From Ancylobacter novellus (GTDB lineage: Bacteria > Pseudomonadota > Alphaproteobacteria > Rhizobiales > Xanthobacteraceae), in contig QFQD01000004.1 in assembly GCA_003241485.1 (NCBI GenBank), forward strand, positions 55,089-119,088: 64,000 bases of DNA, in the 5' to 3' direction. Shown one piece after another: positions 9,585-20,209 of the stretch. The position numbers and the translations under genes are program-made. The notes below the pieces were generated by a model that worked only from the letters and a program-made list of their open reading frames with translations, was not told the origin of the DNA and did no database searches. The stretch's first letter is position 1. Each line of letters opens with the position of its first letter.

Positions 9585-9615
9585 GCGGGCCCGGAAGGCT
9601 TCGGGCTCGCTTTTT
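9585..9615 (+). terminator. Terminator-like hairpin in the typA leader (possible attenuator)
   Basis: GCGGGCCCG (9585-9593) pairs with CGGGCTCGC (9602-9610), one G-T pair, 8-base loop, then TTTTT. It ends 11 bases before the typA ATG. It could end transcription from the small gene upstream, or attenuate typA if the promoter at 9540-9567 is real. Confidence 0.6.
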
Positions 9616-9626
9616 GGTGTTTATTT

Positions 9627-11456
<1,830 letters not shown>

Positions 11457-11474
11457 CGTCGCGTCCACGACATC

Positions 11475-11500
11475 TCGGCGTGGCTGAACGGCCACGCCGA
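11475..11500. terminator. Stable hairpin after typA
   Basis: A perfect 10-bp stem, TCGGCGTGGC (11475-11484) with GCCACGCCGA (11491-11500), and a 6-base loop. No T run follows, so it may protect the 3' end or assist termination without being a canonical intrinsic terminator. Confidence 0.4.
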
Positions 11501-11568
11501 AATCAATCGATCGTGCATTTTGTGACGAGGGTCTTGATCCGGGAGAGCGCATTTGCTCCCATCAGGCC

Positions 11569-12078
11569 ATGAGCACGCTTCTCGTCGAGACACGCCGGGC
11601 TCGCCCGGCCGATGCTGTCACTATCGCCGATATCCATGATACGGCGTGGCGGGCCGCCTATCGCGGCCTGATCCCTGGCGGCGAACTTGAGAAGATGATC
11701 CAGCGCCGCGGGCCGGTGTGGTGGGAGACGGCGCTCAAGCGAGGCTCCCGCATGCTCGTGCTCACGCTCGGCGACGCGGTTGCCGGCTATGCCAATCTCG
11801 GCCGCAATCGCGCGCGCGGCCTGCCCTATGAGGGCGAGATCTACGAACTTTATCTGCGTCCGGAATATCAGGGGCTCGGCTTCGGCCGCCGCCTGTTCGG
11901 CGACGCGCGCAAGGAGCTTGCGAGCGCCGGTTTCGACGGGATGGCGGTGTGGGCTCTGGCGGCCAATGAACCGGCCGTGGCGTTTTACCGCGCCATGGGC
12001 GGCATGGGGGTCGCCCGCTCCAGCGAGACCTTCGGCGGGCGCAGCCTCGACAAGCTCGCCTTTGGCTGGAACGGCTGA
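11569..12078 (+). CDS. GNAT-family N-acetyltransferase
   Basis: 169 residues, one GNAT domain. IYELYLRPEYQGLGFGRRL holds the acetyl-CoA pyrophosphate-binding motif (Q-x-x-G-x-G/R) near residues 96-107, and LAANEPAVAFYRAMGG is the usual motif B. The substrate is not evident. It starts at the ATG at 11569 after typA and converges with the DUF167 gene, with four bases between the stops. Confidence 0.85.
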   Translation: MSTLLVETRRARPADAVTIADIHDTAWRAAYRGLIPGGELEKMIQRRGPVWWETALKRGSRMLVLTLGDAVAGYANLGRNRARGLPYEGEIYELYLRPEYQGLGFGRRLFGDARKELASAGFDGMAVWALAANEPAVAFYRAMGGMGVARSSETFGGRSLDKLAFGWNG

Positions 12079-12082
12079 ACGC

Positions 12083-12415
12083 CTAGTCCTCGCCGATCAC
12101 GGCCGTCAGGCGCGCTGCCAGTTCCGCCGCATCGCCATTCAGCTTGAAGCTCTTGGTCCGGCCCGTGGCGCCCGACAGCAGCTCCACGCGCGAGGGGGCT
12201 ACGCCGCCCGCCTTGGCCAGCAGCCGCGCCAGCGCCGCATTGGCCTTGCCATCCTCCGCCGCCACCGAGACGCGCGCCTTCACCGCCTGCCGGCCGTCGC
12301 CGAGCGCGACAAGGCCGTCTATCGCGTCACGTCCCCCGCGCGGCGTCGCACGTACGGTGACGATGAGCCCGTCGGCCGCACACGTCCAGGCGCCGGCGCC
12401 ACTGCCGGCACTCAC
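12083..12415 (-). CDS. DUF167 (YggU) family protein
   Basis: 110 residues with the DUF167 pattern: LIVTVRATPRGGRDAI, VKARVSVAAEDGKANAALARLLA and VELLSGATGRTKSFKL. The fold is known structurally in this family but the function is not. The start is a GTG at 12415 whose last bases overlap the yggT stop (GTGA), so the pair is translationally coupled. The yggT-DUF167 pairing is conserved in many bacteria. Confidence 0.85.
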   Translation of the reverse strand: MSAGSGAGAWTCAADGLIVTVRATPRGGRDAIDGLVALGDGRQAVKARVSVAAEDGKANAALARLLAKAGGVAPSRVELLSGATGRTKSFKLNGDAAELAARLTAVIGED

Positions 12416-12696
12416 GAGCCGGCCACGATCTCGAAGACGAGGTTGCGGATGAAATACAGGCCGATGATGAGCACCACCGGCGAAATGTCGATGCCGCCGA
12501 GATTGGGCAGGATGCGGCGCAGCGGCGCCAGCACCGGCTCCGTGACCCGCCAGAGGAATTCTCCGACCGAGCGCACGACCTGGTTGTGCGGGTTCACGAC
12601 ATTGAACGCCACCAGCCAGGACAGGATGGCCGAGGCGATGAGAATCCAGACGTAGAGAGTGATGATGGTGTCGAAGAGCCAGAGAAGCGAGTACAT
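12412..12696 (-). CDS. YggT family membrane protein
   Basis: 94 residues from the ATG at 12696 (MYSLLWLFDTIITLYVWIL). An in-frame start at 12777 would add a hydrophilic stretch not typical of the family. Two hydrophobic segments flank the YggT signature (NPHNQVVRSVGEFLWRVTEPVLAPLRRILPN, about residues 35-65). Members have been linked to osmotic and ion stress and to division-site placement, but no biochemical role is established. Coupled to DUF167. Confidence 0.85.
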   Translation of the reverse strand: MYSLLWLFDTIITLYVWILIASAILSWLVAFNVVNPHNQVVRSVGEFLWRVTEPVLAPLRRILPNLGGIDISPVVLIIGLYFIRNLVFEIVAGS

Positions 12697-12866
12697 CGCG
12701 AGCCTCGGAACGGGGTCCTGCCGCGCGGCGCCGAGCCACGCTGCAAGATGCTTAATGGGGTCGCTGCATTGCGGCAACCCTGATTCACACCTCAGTTTCC
12801 CCAGACACCGGAAGCTGCCTTGACAGCGGGCCGGCGGCGAACGTACAAGGCGCGGCCTGAAGGCAC

Positions 12867-12942
12867 GGGGCCGTAGCTCAGTTGGGAGAGCGCTGCAATC
12901 GCACTGCAGAGGTCAGGGGTTCAAATCCCCTCGGCTCCACCA
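12867..12942 (+). tRNA. tRNA-Ala, anticodon CGC
   Basis: 76 bases with an encoded CCA end. Acceptor GGGGCCG pairs with CGGCTCC (one G-T pair). D arm GCTC/GAGC, anticodon stem CTGCA/TGCAG, seven-base loop ATCGCAC with anticodon CGC at 12900-12902, T arm with GGTTCAAATC. It reads GCG, a very common alanine codon in this GC-rich sequence. Confidence 0.97.
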
Positions 12943-13080
12943 TTCAGAACCCCAACCTTCTGGCTCAGCTTTAGAATCGTTCGCTTCGTCCACCACCGCC
13001 CAGAGATGGGCGGCGCTGCGCAGCCGCTGTAATTTCGCGATGCGCGACGTCGGCGATGGGCCCCAACCGGTGGGCTCCGC

Positions 13081-14403
13081 TCAGGCGGCCGGCATGTTGC
13101 CGCGGCCGATCCCGACATATTTGAAGCCCCGGCGAATCAGATCGGCAGGCGGGTAGATATTGCGCAGGTCGATCACGATCGGCGTCGCTAGCAGCTGCTT
13201 GAGCCGGTCGAGGTCGAGCGCGCGGAAGGCATCCCATTCAGTGACGATCACAAGGGCGTCGGCACCTTCGGCGCACTCATAGGGGCCCTCGGTGTAGGTC
13301 ACCTGGGGCGGCAGCACCTTTTTCGCTTCTTCCATGCCCACGGGATCGAAGGCGCGCACCTTCACGCCGCGGTCGAGCAGCGACTGCACGATGCTGATGG
13401 CGGGGCTGTCGCGCATGTCGTCGGTGTTCGGCTTGAAGGTCAGGCCGAGCAGCGCCACGGTCGCCCCGCGCGCGGGCGTCTCCAGCGCCTCCAGCACCCG
13501 GCGCCCCATGGCGGCCTTGCGGCTCTCATTCACCGTCGTCACCGTCTCGACGAGGCGCAGCGGCGTGCCGGCCTCCTGCGCGGTGCGCATCAGCGCCAGC
13601 GTGTCCTTGGGAAAGCACGAGCCGCCATAGCCGGGGCCGGCATGCAGGAATTTCGAGCCGATACGGCGGTCGAGGCCGATGCCGCGCGCCACTTCCTGCA
13701 CGTCGCCGCCGACCTTTTCGCACAGGTCCGCGAGTTCGTTGATGAAGGTGATCTTCATCGCCAGGAAGGCGTTGGACGCATATTTGATGAGTTCGGCGGT
13801 GTTGCGCTCGGTGAACAGGATCGGCGCGGCATTGAGCGAGAGTGGGCGGTAGAGCGCGCTCATCACCTGCTGCGCCCGCGGATCGCTGGTGCCGATCACC
13901 ACGCGGTCGGGACGCTTGAAATCCTCGATCGCCGCGCCCTCGCGCAGGAACTCCGGGTTGGAAACCACCGCGACGTCCGCCTCCGGGGCCTCCTCGCGGA
14001 TGATGTGTTCGAGGTCCGTGCCGGTGCCCACGGGAACGGTCGACTTGGTGACGACGACCGTGAAGCCTTCCGCCGCGCGGGCGATTTCGCGCGCTGCCGC
14101 GTGCACATAGGAGAGGTCGGCATGCCCGTCACCGCGCCGCGAAGGCGTGCCGACCGCGATGAACACGACGTCAGCCTCGCGCACCGCTTGGCTGAGGTCG
14201 GTGGCAAAGGTGAGCCGCCCGGCCGCGACGTTGCGGCGGACGAGTTCGTCGAGCCCGGGCTCGAAGATGGGGATCTCGCCGTTCTTCAGCCGCTCGATCT
14301 TCGAGACATCCTTGTCGACGCAGGTCACGTCGTGGCCGAAGTCGGAGAAGCAGGTGCCGGAGACAAGGCCGACATAGCCGGTTCCGATCATGGCGACGCG
14401 CAT
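13081..14403 (-). CDS. ugd: UDP-glucose 6-dehydrogenase
   Basis: 440 residues. Oxidises UDP-glucose to UDP-glucuronate with two NAD+, feeding surface polysaccharides. The Rossmann motif GTGYVGLVSG lies at residues 7-16. The catalytic thiol is Cys263 in GPGYGGSCFPKDT. The C-terminal UDP-binding domain has LLGLTFKPNTDDMRDSP. The start is the ATG at 14403 (MRVAMIGTGYVG); longer in-frame versions lack support. No exopolysaccharide genes adjoin it. Confidence 0.95.
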   Translation of the reverse strand: MRVAMIGTGYVGLVSGTCFSDFGHDVTCVDKDVSKIERLKNGEIPIFEPGLDELVRRNVAAGRLTFATDLSQAVREADVVFIAVGTPSRRGDGHADLSYVHAAAREIARAAEGFTVVVTKSTVPVGTGTDLEHIIREEAPEADVAVVSNPEFLREGAAIEDFKRPDRVVIGTSDPRAQQVMSALYRPLSLNAAPILFTERNTAELIKYASNAFLAMKITFINELADLCEKVGGDVQEVARGIGLDRRIGSKFLHAGPGYGGSCFPKDTLALMRTAQEAGTPLRLVETVTTVNESRKAAMGRRVLEALETPARGATVALLGLTFKPNTDDMRDSPAISIVQSLLDRGVKVRAFDPVGMEEAKKVLPPQVTYTEGPYECAEGADALVIVTEWDAFRALDLDRLKQLLATPIVIDLRNIYPPADLIRRGFKYVGIGRGNMPAA

Positions 14404-14712
14404 GGAAGACTCTCGATCCTTGCAGTTGCAATGGAATCCGTGCCGTAGGCTGGCGCGTTTCCGGAGCCTGTGTATCCGATCCTTTCGCCTCCCGCGAGAG
14501 CGTTCGGCATGAGCTTTGACTTCGCTGCCGCAGGCTGCCAGCGAGTGATGCCCGCGCTCCACGTCAGTTTCACGACGGGACGGGCGTGGCGCCGCACTGA
14601 CCCACGACGGGACGCCGGGGATCGCCCGGACTGCGCGCCTTCCTCAGACGTGACTTGCGTTGCTCCGATACCGGCGTAGTTCTACCGCCACCGACCTGCA
14701 GGGATTGAGACC
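14404..14712. other. 309-base intergenic region, ugd / dsbB divergence
   Basis: Holds the promoters of two divergent genes. Next to ugd there is a short palindrome, TTGCA-GT-TGCAA (14420-14431). A 12-mer, CACGACGGGACG, occurs twice in direct orientation (14571-14582 and 14603-14614), 32 bases apart, about three helical turns. A weak TTGCGT-N16-TAGTTC pair faces dsbB. No credible gene inside. Confidence 0.4.
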
Positions 14713-15237
14713 ATGACCGCCACGACCTCCTCCGCCAGCGCCGCGTCTGCCTCGTTGCGCTCGACCCAGATCGCTGCCGCCCTCATCGTCGCCGTGGCGG
14801 GGGCGGGCACGCTCGCGGGCGCGTGGTACTTCCAGCTGGTGGTCGGCCTCGCGCCGTGCCCGCTCTGCCTTGAGCAGCGCATTCCCTATTATGTCGGCGT
14901 GCCGGTAGCCCTGCTGGCAGTGATCTGCGCGGCCAGCGGCAAGGCGCCGCTGGCGCGCGTCGCGCTGGGGCTGACGGGCATGCTGATGGCGCTCGCCGCC
15001 ACGCTCGCGGTCTATCACGCCGGTGTGGAATGGGGGTTCTGGGCCGGGCCGACCGCCTGCTCGGGCTCGGGGCCCGCTCTGACCACCGGCAATCTGCTGG
15101 AAGGGCTGCAGCAGGCGCGCGTGGCCCGTTGCGACGAGGCGCCGTGGCGGCTCTTCGGCCTGTCGCTCGCCGGCTACAATGCCTTCATCGCCGCCGCGCT
15201 GACGCTGGTAGCCATGCGCGGCGCGATGGCGCGCTGA
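14713..15237 (+). CDS. dsbB: DsbB-family disulfide bond formation protein (canonical cysteine layout)
   Basis: 174 residues, four membrane segments. It recharges DsbA by passing electrons to quinone. The first redox pair is C49-P-L-C52 in the first periplasmic loop. The second pair is Cys116 and Cys140 in the second loop (ACSGSG... RCDEAPWR), as in canonical DsbB. No dsbA is adjacent. The window has a second, differently built DsbB at 26382-26972. Confidence 0.88.
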   Translation: MTATTSSASAASASLRSTQIAAALIVAVAGAGTLAGAWYFQLVVGLAPCPLCLEQRIPYYVGVPVALLAVICAASGKAPLARVALGLTGMLMALAATLAVYHAGVEWGFWAGPTACSGSGPALTTGNLLEGLQQARVARCDEAPWRLFGLSLAGYNAFIAAALTLVAMRGAMAR

Positions 15238-15259
15238 GACGCGGACAATCCACCCCGGC

Positions 15260-15817
15260 TCACGGGTCGAGTTCGGTGTCCCAGTAGAGATAGTCGACCC
15301 AGCTGTCGTGCAGGTAGTTCGGCGGGAAGTGGCGGCCGTTCTGGTGCAGGTCGAACACCGAGGGCTGGAAAGGCTTCTGCCGCGGAATCATGTGCGCCTG
15401 CGCCGGCATCATGCTGCCCTTGCGCAGATTGCAGGGTGAGCAGGCGGCGACGACATTCTCCCACGTCGTCTGGCCGCCGCGCGAGCGCGGGATCACATGG
15501 TCGAAGGTGAGATCCTCGCGTGAATCGCAATACTGGCAGGTGAAGCGGTCGCGCAGGAAAACGTTGAAGCGGGTGAAGGCGGGCTGGCGGGCCGGGCGGA
15601 TGAACGCCTTTAGCGAGACCACGCTCGGCAGGCGCATCTGGAACGTCGCGCTGGACACCTGACGCTCGTAATATTCGACGATGTTCACCCGATCGAGGAA
15701 CACCGCCTTGATCGCGTCCTGCCACGACCAGACCGACAGCGGGTAATAGCTCAGAGGCCGGAAATCGGCATTGAGCACGAGGGCAGGCCAGGCACCCGGA
15801 GACAATGTCGCCGTCAA
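15260..15817 (-). CDS. HNH endonuclease-family protein
   Basis: 185 residues. The HNH fold has CQYC (first zinc pair), DHVIPRSRGG (catalytic His region), NVVAACSPCN (second zinc pair and Asn). The N-terminus ALVLNADFRPLSYYPLSVWSWQDAI is typical of a chromosomal HNH family found throughout alphaproteobacteria, with no mobile context. No ATG fits. I chose the TTG at 15817 because AAGGGAG sits seven bases upstream and translation then begins MTATLSPGAWPALVLN. A GTG at 15871 is the alternative. Confidence 0.85.
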   Translation of the reverse strand: MTATLSPGAWPALVLNADFRPLSYYPLSVWSWQDAIKAVFLDRVNIVEYYERQVSSATFQMRLPSVVSLKAFIRPARQPAFTRFNVFLRDRFTCQYCDSREDLTFDHVIPRSRGGQTTWENVVAACSPCNLRKGSMMPAQAHMIPRQKPFQPSVFDLHQNGRHFPPNYLHDSWVDYLYWDTELDP

Positions 15818-15934
15818 CGCTCGCTCCCTTGCAGGGGCGTCCGCACAGCGACTCGGCGCCGTGTGACGCACGGCGATAGTCTATATTTAGCGTGTCAATC
15901 TTGTGAAGCGCCGGGAGCGGTTCCCGGTCGTGCC

Positions 15935-16597
15935 TCAGCGGGCCAGCACGCCCGCAAGGAAGTCGCCGGCGAGGCGCAGCCCGACCGGATCGATGCCGTG
16001 GCCGAGGCCGGGCGCCAGATGCGAACGCACGGCAATGCCGCGCGCGGTGAGGCTCTCCACGGCGCGCGGAAGATAGCCCGGCTCGATGACCTGGTCGGCG
16101 TCGCCATGCACCAGGAGCACCGGCGGGCGGCTGGAAATTTCCGCGTCGAACGCCGTGCGCTCCGCCTCGGGCGGCAGCACATGGAGGCCGGAGAAGCCGA
16201 CGATGGCGGCCGGTGCCACCGCGCGGCGCAGGCCCGTGTGCAGCGCCATCATCGTGCCCTGGCTGAAGCCGACCAGCGCCAGCCGCTCGCCCGGCAGGCC
16301 GAGGCGGGCGAGTTCGGCATCGAGGAAGGTGTCCAGCGCCCGGTGCGCGCTCTGCACGCCGGCCCAGCGCTCGGCATCGTTGCGCTCGACATAGCCGAAC
16401 CATTGCCGGCCCACCGGGGCGATGGCCACGTGCTCGGGCGCGTGCGGCGAGACGAAGGCGGCGTCCGGCAGCAGCGGCGCCCAGTACTGGCCGAGATCGA
16501 TCAGGTCGCGCCCATCCGCGCCATAGCCGTGCAGCAGCACGACCAGCGCCGTGGCCGGACGGCCGGAGCGGGGAGGCAGGCGGGGACCATCAAGCAT
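15935..16597 (-). CDS. Carboxylesterase/phospholipase-type alpha/beta hydrolase
   Basis: 220 residues, small alpha/beta hydrolase of the carboxylesterase/lysophospholipase (PF02230-like) type. VVLLHGYGADGRDL forms the oxyanion region. The triad is Ser112 in GFSQGT, Asp168 in HGDADQVIE and His200 in GLGHGID. It has no signal peptide. Substrate unknown; relatives hydrolyse short acyl esters. The ATG at 16597 is taken, with a GTG at 16606 as alternative. It starts 14 bases after the M23 peptidase stop and is probably cotranscribed with it. Confidence 0.87.
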   Translation of the reverse strand: MLDGPRLPPRSGRPATALVVLLHGYGADGRDLIDLGQYWAPLLPDAAFVSPHAPEHVAIAPVGRQWFGYVERNDAERWAGVQSAHRALDTFLDAELARLGLPGERLALVGFSQGTMMALHTGLRRAVAPAAIVGFSGLHVLPPEAERTAFDAEISSRPPVLLVHGDADQVIEPGYLPRAVESLTARGIAVRSHLAPGLGHGIDPVGLRLAGDFLAGVLAR

Positions 16598-16611
16598 GCG
16601 CAGCACCGGGC

Positions 16612-18552
16612 TCAGTTGGCGTCGTCGAGGGCGCGCGCGCCGCCAGAGGCGACCTTGGGCAGCGCGGAATGGTTCAGCAGCGTGTCGAGCCGCTCGCGCT
16701 CATCCTCGAAGCTCGCCAGAATCTTGCCGTCGAGCGCGCGCCCGCGCGGCAGGCGGATGCGCATCGGATCGACGAAGCGTCCGTTCACCAGCACCTCATA
16801 ATGCAGGTGCGCACCGGTGGAGAGGCCAGTGGAGCCGATATAGCCGATCAACTGACCCTGCCGCACGCGCAGCCCCTCGCGTATGCCCTTGGCGAAGCCG
16901 GACTGGTGCGAATAGGTGGTGACGTAGCCATTGGCGTGCTGGATCTCGATGCGCCGGCCATAGCCGGAGGTCCAGGCGGCCTTCTTGATCACGCCATTGC
17001 CGGCGGCATAGATCGGGGTGCCGACGCGGTCGGCCCAGTCGACGCCGGAATGCAGGCGGCTATAGCCGAGGATCGGGTGGCGACGCATGCCGAAGCCCGA
17101 GCGCAATATGCCGCCCGAAAGCGGCTTGCGGACCAGGAACTTCTTCGCGCTCTTGCCGGCCTCGTCATAGAAATCGAGCAGCCCGTCATCGGGCGTCTGG
17201 TAGCGGTAATAGCGCCGCTCCTCGCCGCCGACCGTGAGGCCGGCATAAAGCACGCCGCCCGCGCCGCCCGCCTCGTCCGGCTCGTACACCACCTCGAAGG
17301 CATCGCCCGCCCGCACCCGGCGCTGGAAGTCGACGTCGAAGGAATAGACCCGGATCATGCTTTCGATGACGGGACGCGGCACCTCGTGGCGCAGCGCGGT
17401 CTCCCAGATGCTGTCATAGAGCGTGATGCCACCGCGCCCGCCGGCATCGTCGTCGCTGTCGTCCGGCGTGACGTCGGCCACCTGCGTGTCGGCCGGCTCC
17501 TGCACCGGCAGGAACTTGCCGCTGTCGGAAAGCGCGACGGTGCCCTGATGGCCCTGGTCGTTGAAGGCGGCGATGCGCAGCGGCACGACGCTGCCGCCGC
17601 TCGCGTCGAGCAGCACCTTGAGGCGCAGGCCCTCGGGTAGGGTCCCCTGCAGGGAGCGGGTGGCGAAGGCGGCGGAGGCGGCACTGGCCGACACTTCCGG
17701 CACGCCGAGATCGATCAGGATGGAGGCGAGGGTATCGCCCTTCTTGGCGACGAGGGTGCGCTCGGCCCAGTCATTGCCGCCATTGGCCTCCTCGCCGGAC
17801 TTGCCGACGGAGGAAATGTTCTCCGGCTGGGCCAGCGCCTTGGCTGGATCGGAGGCGCCCGCCGGCGCGAAGGCGAGGGCGCCGCCAATGGTCGCCAGCG
17901 CCGGAGCGCGGCTGTCGGCCGGCATGCTGAATTCGGCGGTCTCGCGCACCTTCATCAGCACGTCTTCCATCGGCATCTCGGCCGCGAATTTCGTGCTGGG
18001 CGGCAGGCTGGCGATGTCGCGCATCACCAGAGTGAGGTCGCCGGTGGCCTCCGCCTGCGGGGCGGCATCGTCATCGCTCGAATCGGCGATCAGCTTGGCG
18101 GGATTGAAGCGCGGCACGTCGCTGGAGGCGGAAGTGACGGACTGTGCGAGATTGGCCGACACCTTGGTGACGGCGCGCACCTTGATGACCTCGCGGTCGC
18201 CGTCCTTCGATGTGGTGGACAGGCGCAGCGTCTGCTTGGCGGTGAAGCTCTCGGACAGGATCGACATGCGATCGCCCTTGCGGGCGAGATTGGACGGGCG
18301 CTCGCCGGCCGCTAGCGCGCCGCGCAGCGCCGAGCGCACGGTTTCCGGCGACTGGGCGAAGCGGTATTCGCCGTCGAGCGCGGCATAGACGGCGCCACCC
18401 ATCAGGGCCGCCCCGCAAATGCCGGTGAGCAGCGTGGCCATGAGCCAGCGAATGGAAATGCGGCGGCGGCTGATCGGCTCTTCGGCGTCGCCATCGGCAC
18501 CGAGCGGAGGCTCATCTCCCAGATCGAACGCAGGGGCACGGTTGTGCCGCAT
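16612..18552 (-). CDS. M23-family murein endopeptidase, membrane anchored
   Basis: 646 residues. Cytoplasmic tail (1-35), one membrane segment (about 38-60), a long periplasmic region with a LysM/OapA-like part (around 260-330, LVAKKGDTLASILIDLGV), and a C-terminal M23 domain. Zinc ligands: His501 and Asp505 in HSGVDW, and the second His of HLH (582-584) in GAHLHYEV. All are present, so it should be an active D,D-endopeptidase of cell-wall turnover and not a degenerate activator. Start at the ATG at 18552; an upstream TTG at 18579 is possible. Confidence 0.9.
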   Translation of the reverse strand: MRHNRAPAFDLGDEPPLGADGDAEEPISRRRISIRWLMATLLTGICGAALMGGAVYAALDGEYRFAQSPETVRSALRGALAAGERPSNLARKGDRMSILSESFTAKQTLRLSTTSKDGDREVIKVRAVTKVSANLAQSVTSASSDVPRFNPAKLIADSSDDDAAPQAEATGDLTLVMRDIASLPPSTKFAAEMPMEDVLMKVRETAEFSMPADSRAPALATIGGALAFAPAGASDPAKALAQPENISSVGKSGEEANGGNDWAERTLVAKKGDTLASILIDLGVPEVSASAASAAFATRSLQGTLPEGLRLKVLLDASGGSVVPLRIAAFNDQGHQGTVALSDSGKFLPVQEPADTQVADVTPDDSDDDAGGRGGITLYDSIWETALRHEVPRPVIESMIRVYSFDVDFQRRVRAGDAFEVVYEPDEAGGAGGVLYAGLTVGGEERRYYRYQTPDDGLLDFYDEAGKSAKKFLVRKPLSGGILRSGFGMRRHPILGYSRLHSGVDWADRVGTPIYAAGNGVIKKAAWTSGYGRRIEIQHANGYVTTYSHQSGFAKGIREGLRVRQGQLIGYIGSTGLSTGAHLHYEVLVNGRFVDPMRIRLPRGRALDGKILASFEDERERLDTLLNHSALPKVASGGARALDDAN

Positions 18553-18841
18553 GCCGTTTGGTCCGCGACGAGTCTCCAACAGGCGATCCCCATTCAGGTC
18601 CGGTGTCTTCGGCCCGACGACGCGGAGGCATCCTCCGGGGCGGGCCAGACACCTTGTACGGTTTGGCGCCCGCGGGGCGGACGCGGCGATTCACGCGGAT
18701 GCGCGTTGCCCTAGCGAAACGGGCGTGACCATGCCGTTTGCCATGGGCATCGTCAACCCGCGGCCCGGCGGGCGATTCCCCCGTGCCGGCAGACGCCGCG
18801 ATCTATACCCCGGCTCGCGGCAAAAGCATGGCGTGGCAGAG

Positions 18842-20209
18842 CTATTGCGTGCTCACCTGCGTGCTGCCCGCGCGCGGGCGCAGAGGCGAGGGCGGCGGCA
18901 GCGGCACCAGCGCGACCTTGGCGGGTGCGATCGCCAACGTTTCGCCCGCGGCGATGAACTGGGCCGGCAGGGGTTGCGCCGCGCCGCTGGCGAGCGGCTG
19001 GTGCAGGGCGGGAGCGGCAACCTGCAGCGGTGCGGGTGCCTCGCCCGCCGCAGGGGCGATGCCCTGCCAGGCGGTGGCGAAGGAATCCGGGTTTCGCGCG
19101 ATGGCCGGGGCGGCGGAGGGCGAAGCCGGGGCAGGGGCCGGAGCCGGGGCCGGGCGCGCGGCGATGGGCGCAGTCGAGGCCAGGACCGGCGCGGCGGTCG
19201 CGGGAATGACCAGCGGCGCTGCCGGCGCGACAGAAGTGGGGGCGGGCGCAGCGGGAGCATTGCCGCCGGCCACCAGCGTCGCCTGCGAGGGGAAGCTGAA
19301 CCGGGAGAAGAACGACCAGATTTCTTCCGGCGCATCGAGGCCGGAGCGACGCGGGCCGAGCAGCACGGCGGCCAGCGCGTCGCCGGCGCCAACCGACTGG
19401 GCAGGCGGCTGGTGGCCGCCGGCGATCTCGTAGAAGGCCACCGCCGCACCGGGCGCGCAGTTGTTCCAGCGCAGGATGCGGGTGTTCGGCGCGCGGCCTT
19501 CCTCGGGCGGCGCGCAGCCGTCGATGCGGGCGAACAGCGCGGCGCTTTCGGAGGCCGACATCAGCCGGGCGCCGGGCGTCGGGCGCCCGAACATCGGCAC
19601 GATCGGGTCATAGGTGCCGTTCATCATCAGGATCGGCACCGGCCGCTCGGGCTTGCAGCTCTCATTGTAGCCCACCGGCACCGTCATCATCATGGTGGCG
19701 AAGGCGGCGAAGCGGTTGGCGTAGCGGCAGGCGACATAGGCGGTGAGGAAACCGCCATTGGAGAAGCCCATGAGATAGGCGCGGCTGGGATCAACCAGCC
19801 CTTCGCTCTCCAGCGTCGACAGCACGTCGAGCACGAAACGGCCGTCATCGCGCGGGTAGATGATCGGCATGATGCCGGCGACCGTCGAACGCCCGTCGTT
19901 CCACAGGAGGTTCAGCCCCTTGGGATAGGCGACGACGATGCCCTCGCGGTCCGCCACCTTGTCGAGGTCGAGATAGCGCTTCATCACGCCGGCCGGCTGC
20001 CAGGCGCCATGCAGGGCGATGATCAGCGGCTTGGGGCCGGGCGGTGCGTTGTCGGGCACATGCAGGATGAACTCGCGCGTGATGCCGCCGGATGTGATCG
20101 TCCGTTCAGAATCAGCGGCGGCCGCCGGCCGGGACAGCGGCCCGGCGAGGGTGGCAGCCAGGGCGATCAACAATGCGCCAAGCTGGAGGCAGGGTTTCGC
20201 CAATTGCAT
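18842..20209 (-). CDS. Exported PHB-depolymerase-like esterase with Pro/Ala-rich tail
   Basis: 455 residues. Signal peptide 1-32 (AAAAD cleavage). The catalytic domain (35-300) is of the LpqC/PHB depolymerase family: oxyanion HGAW (67-70), nucleophile Ser150 in GFSNGG, Asp201 in NGTYDPIVP and His266 in GGHQPP. After about residue 320 the chain becomes a long Ala/Pro-rich low-complexity tail ending PRAGSTQVSTQ. Likely substrates are ester-linked plant phenolics or polyester oligomers; this is family inference. A weak TTGACT-N15-TAACGG promoter lies at 20286-20260 on the minus strand. Confidence 0.87.
   Translation of the reverse strand: MQLAKPCLQLGALLIALAATLAGPLSRPAAAADSERTITSGGITREFILHVPDNAPPGPKPLIIALHGAWQPAGVMKRYLDLDKVADREGIVVAYPKGLNLLWNDGRSTVAGIMPIIYPRDDGRFVLDVLSTLESEGLVDPSRAYLMGFSNGGFLTAYVACRYANRFAAFATMMMTVPVGYNESCKPERPVPILMMNGTYDPIVPMFGRPTPGARLMSASESAALFARIDGCAPPEEGRAPNTRILRWNNCAPGAAVAFYEIAGGHQPPAQSVGAGDALAAVLLGPRRSGLDAPEEIWSFFSRFSFPSQATLVAGGNAPAAPAPTSVAPAAPLVIPATAAPVLASTAPIAARPAPAPAPAPASPSAAPAIARNPDSFATAWQGIAPAAGEAPAPLQVAAPALHQPLASGAAQPLPAQFIAAGETLAIAPAKVALVPLPPPSPLRPRAGSTQVSTQ

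Noticed and set aside
12867..12942. tRNA as an integration site
   Set aside because: No integrase and no partial tRNA copy is seen nearby; the flanks are ordinary core genes.
15260..15817. HNH endonuclease as a homing or mobile element
   Set aside because: It sits among housekeeping genes, with a chromosomal N-terminal domain and no intron, intein or flanking repeats.
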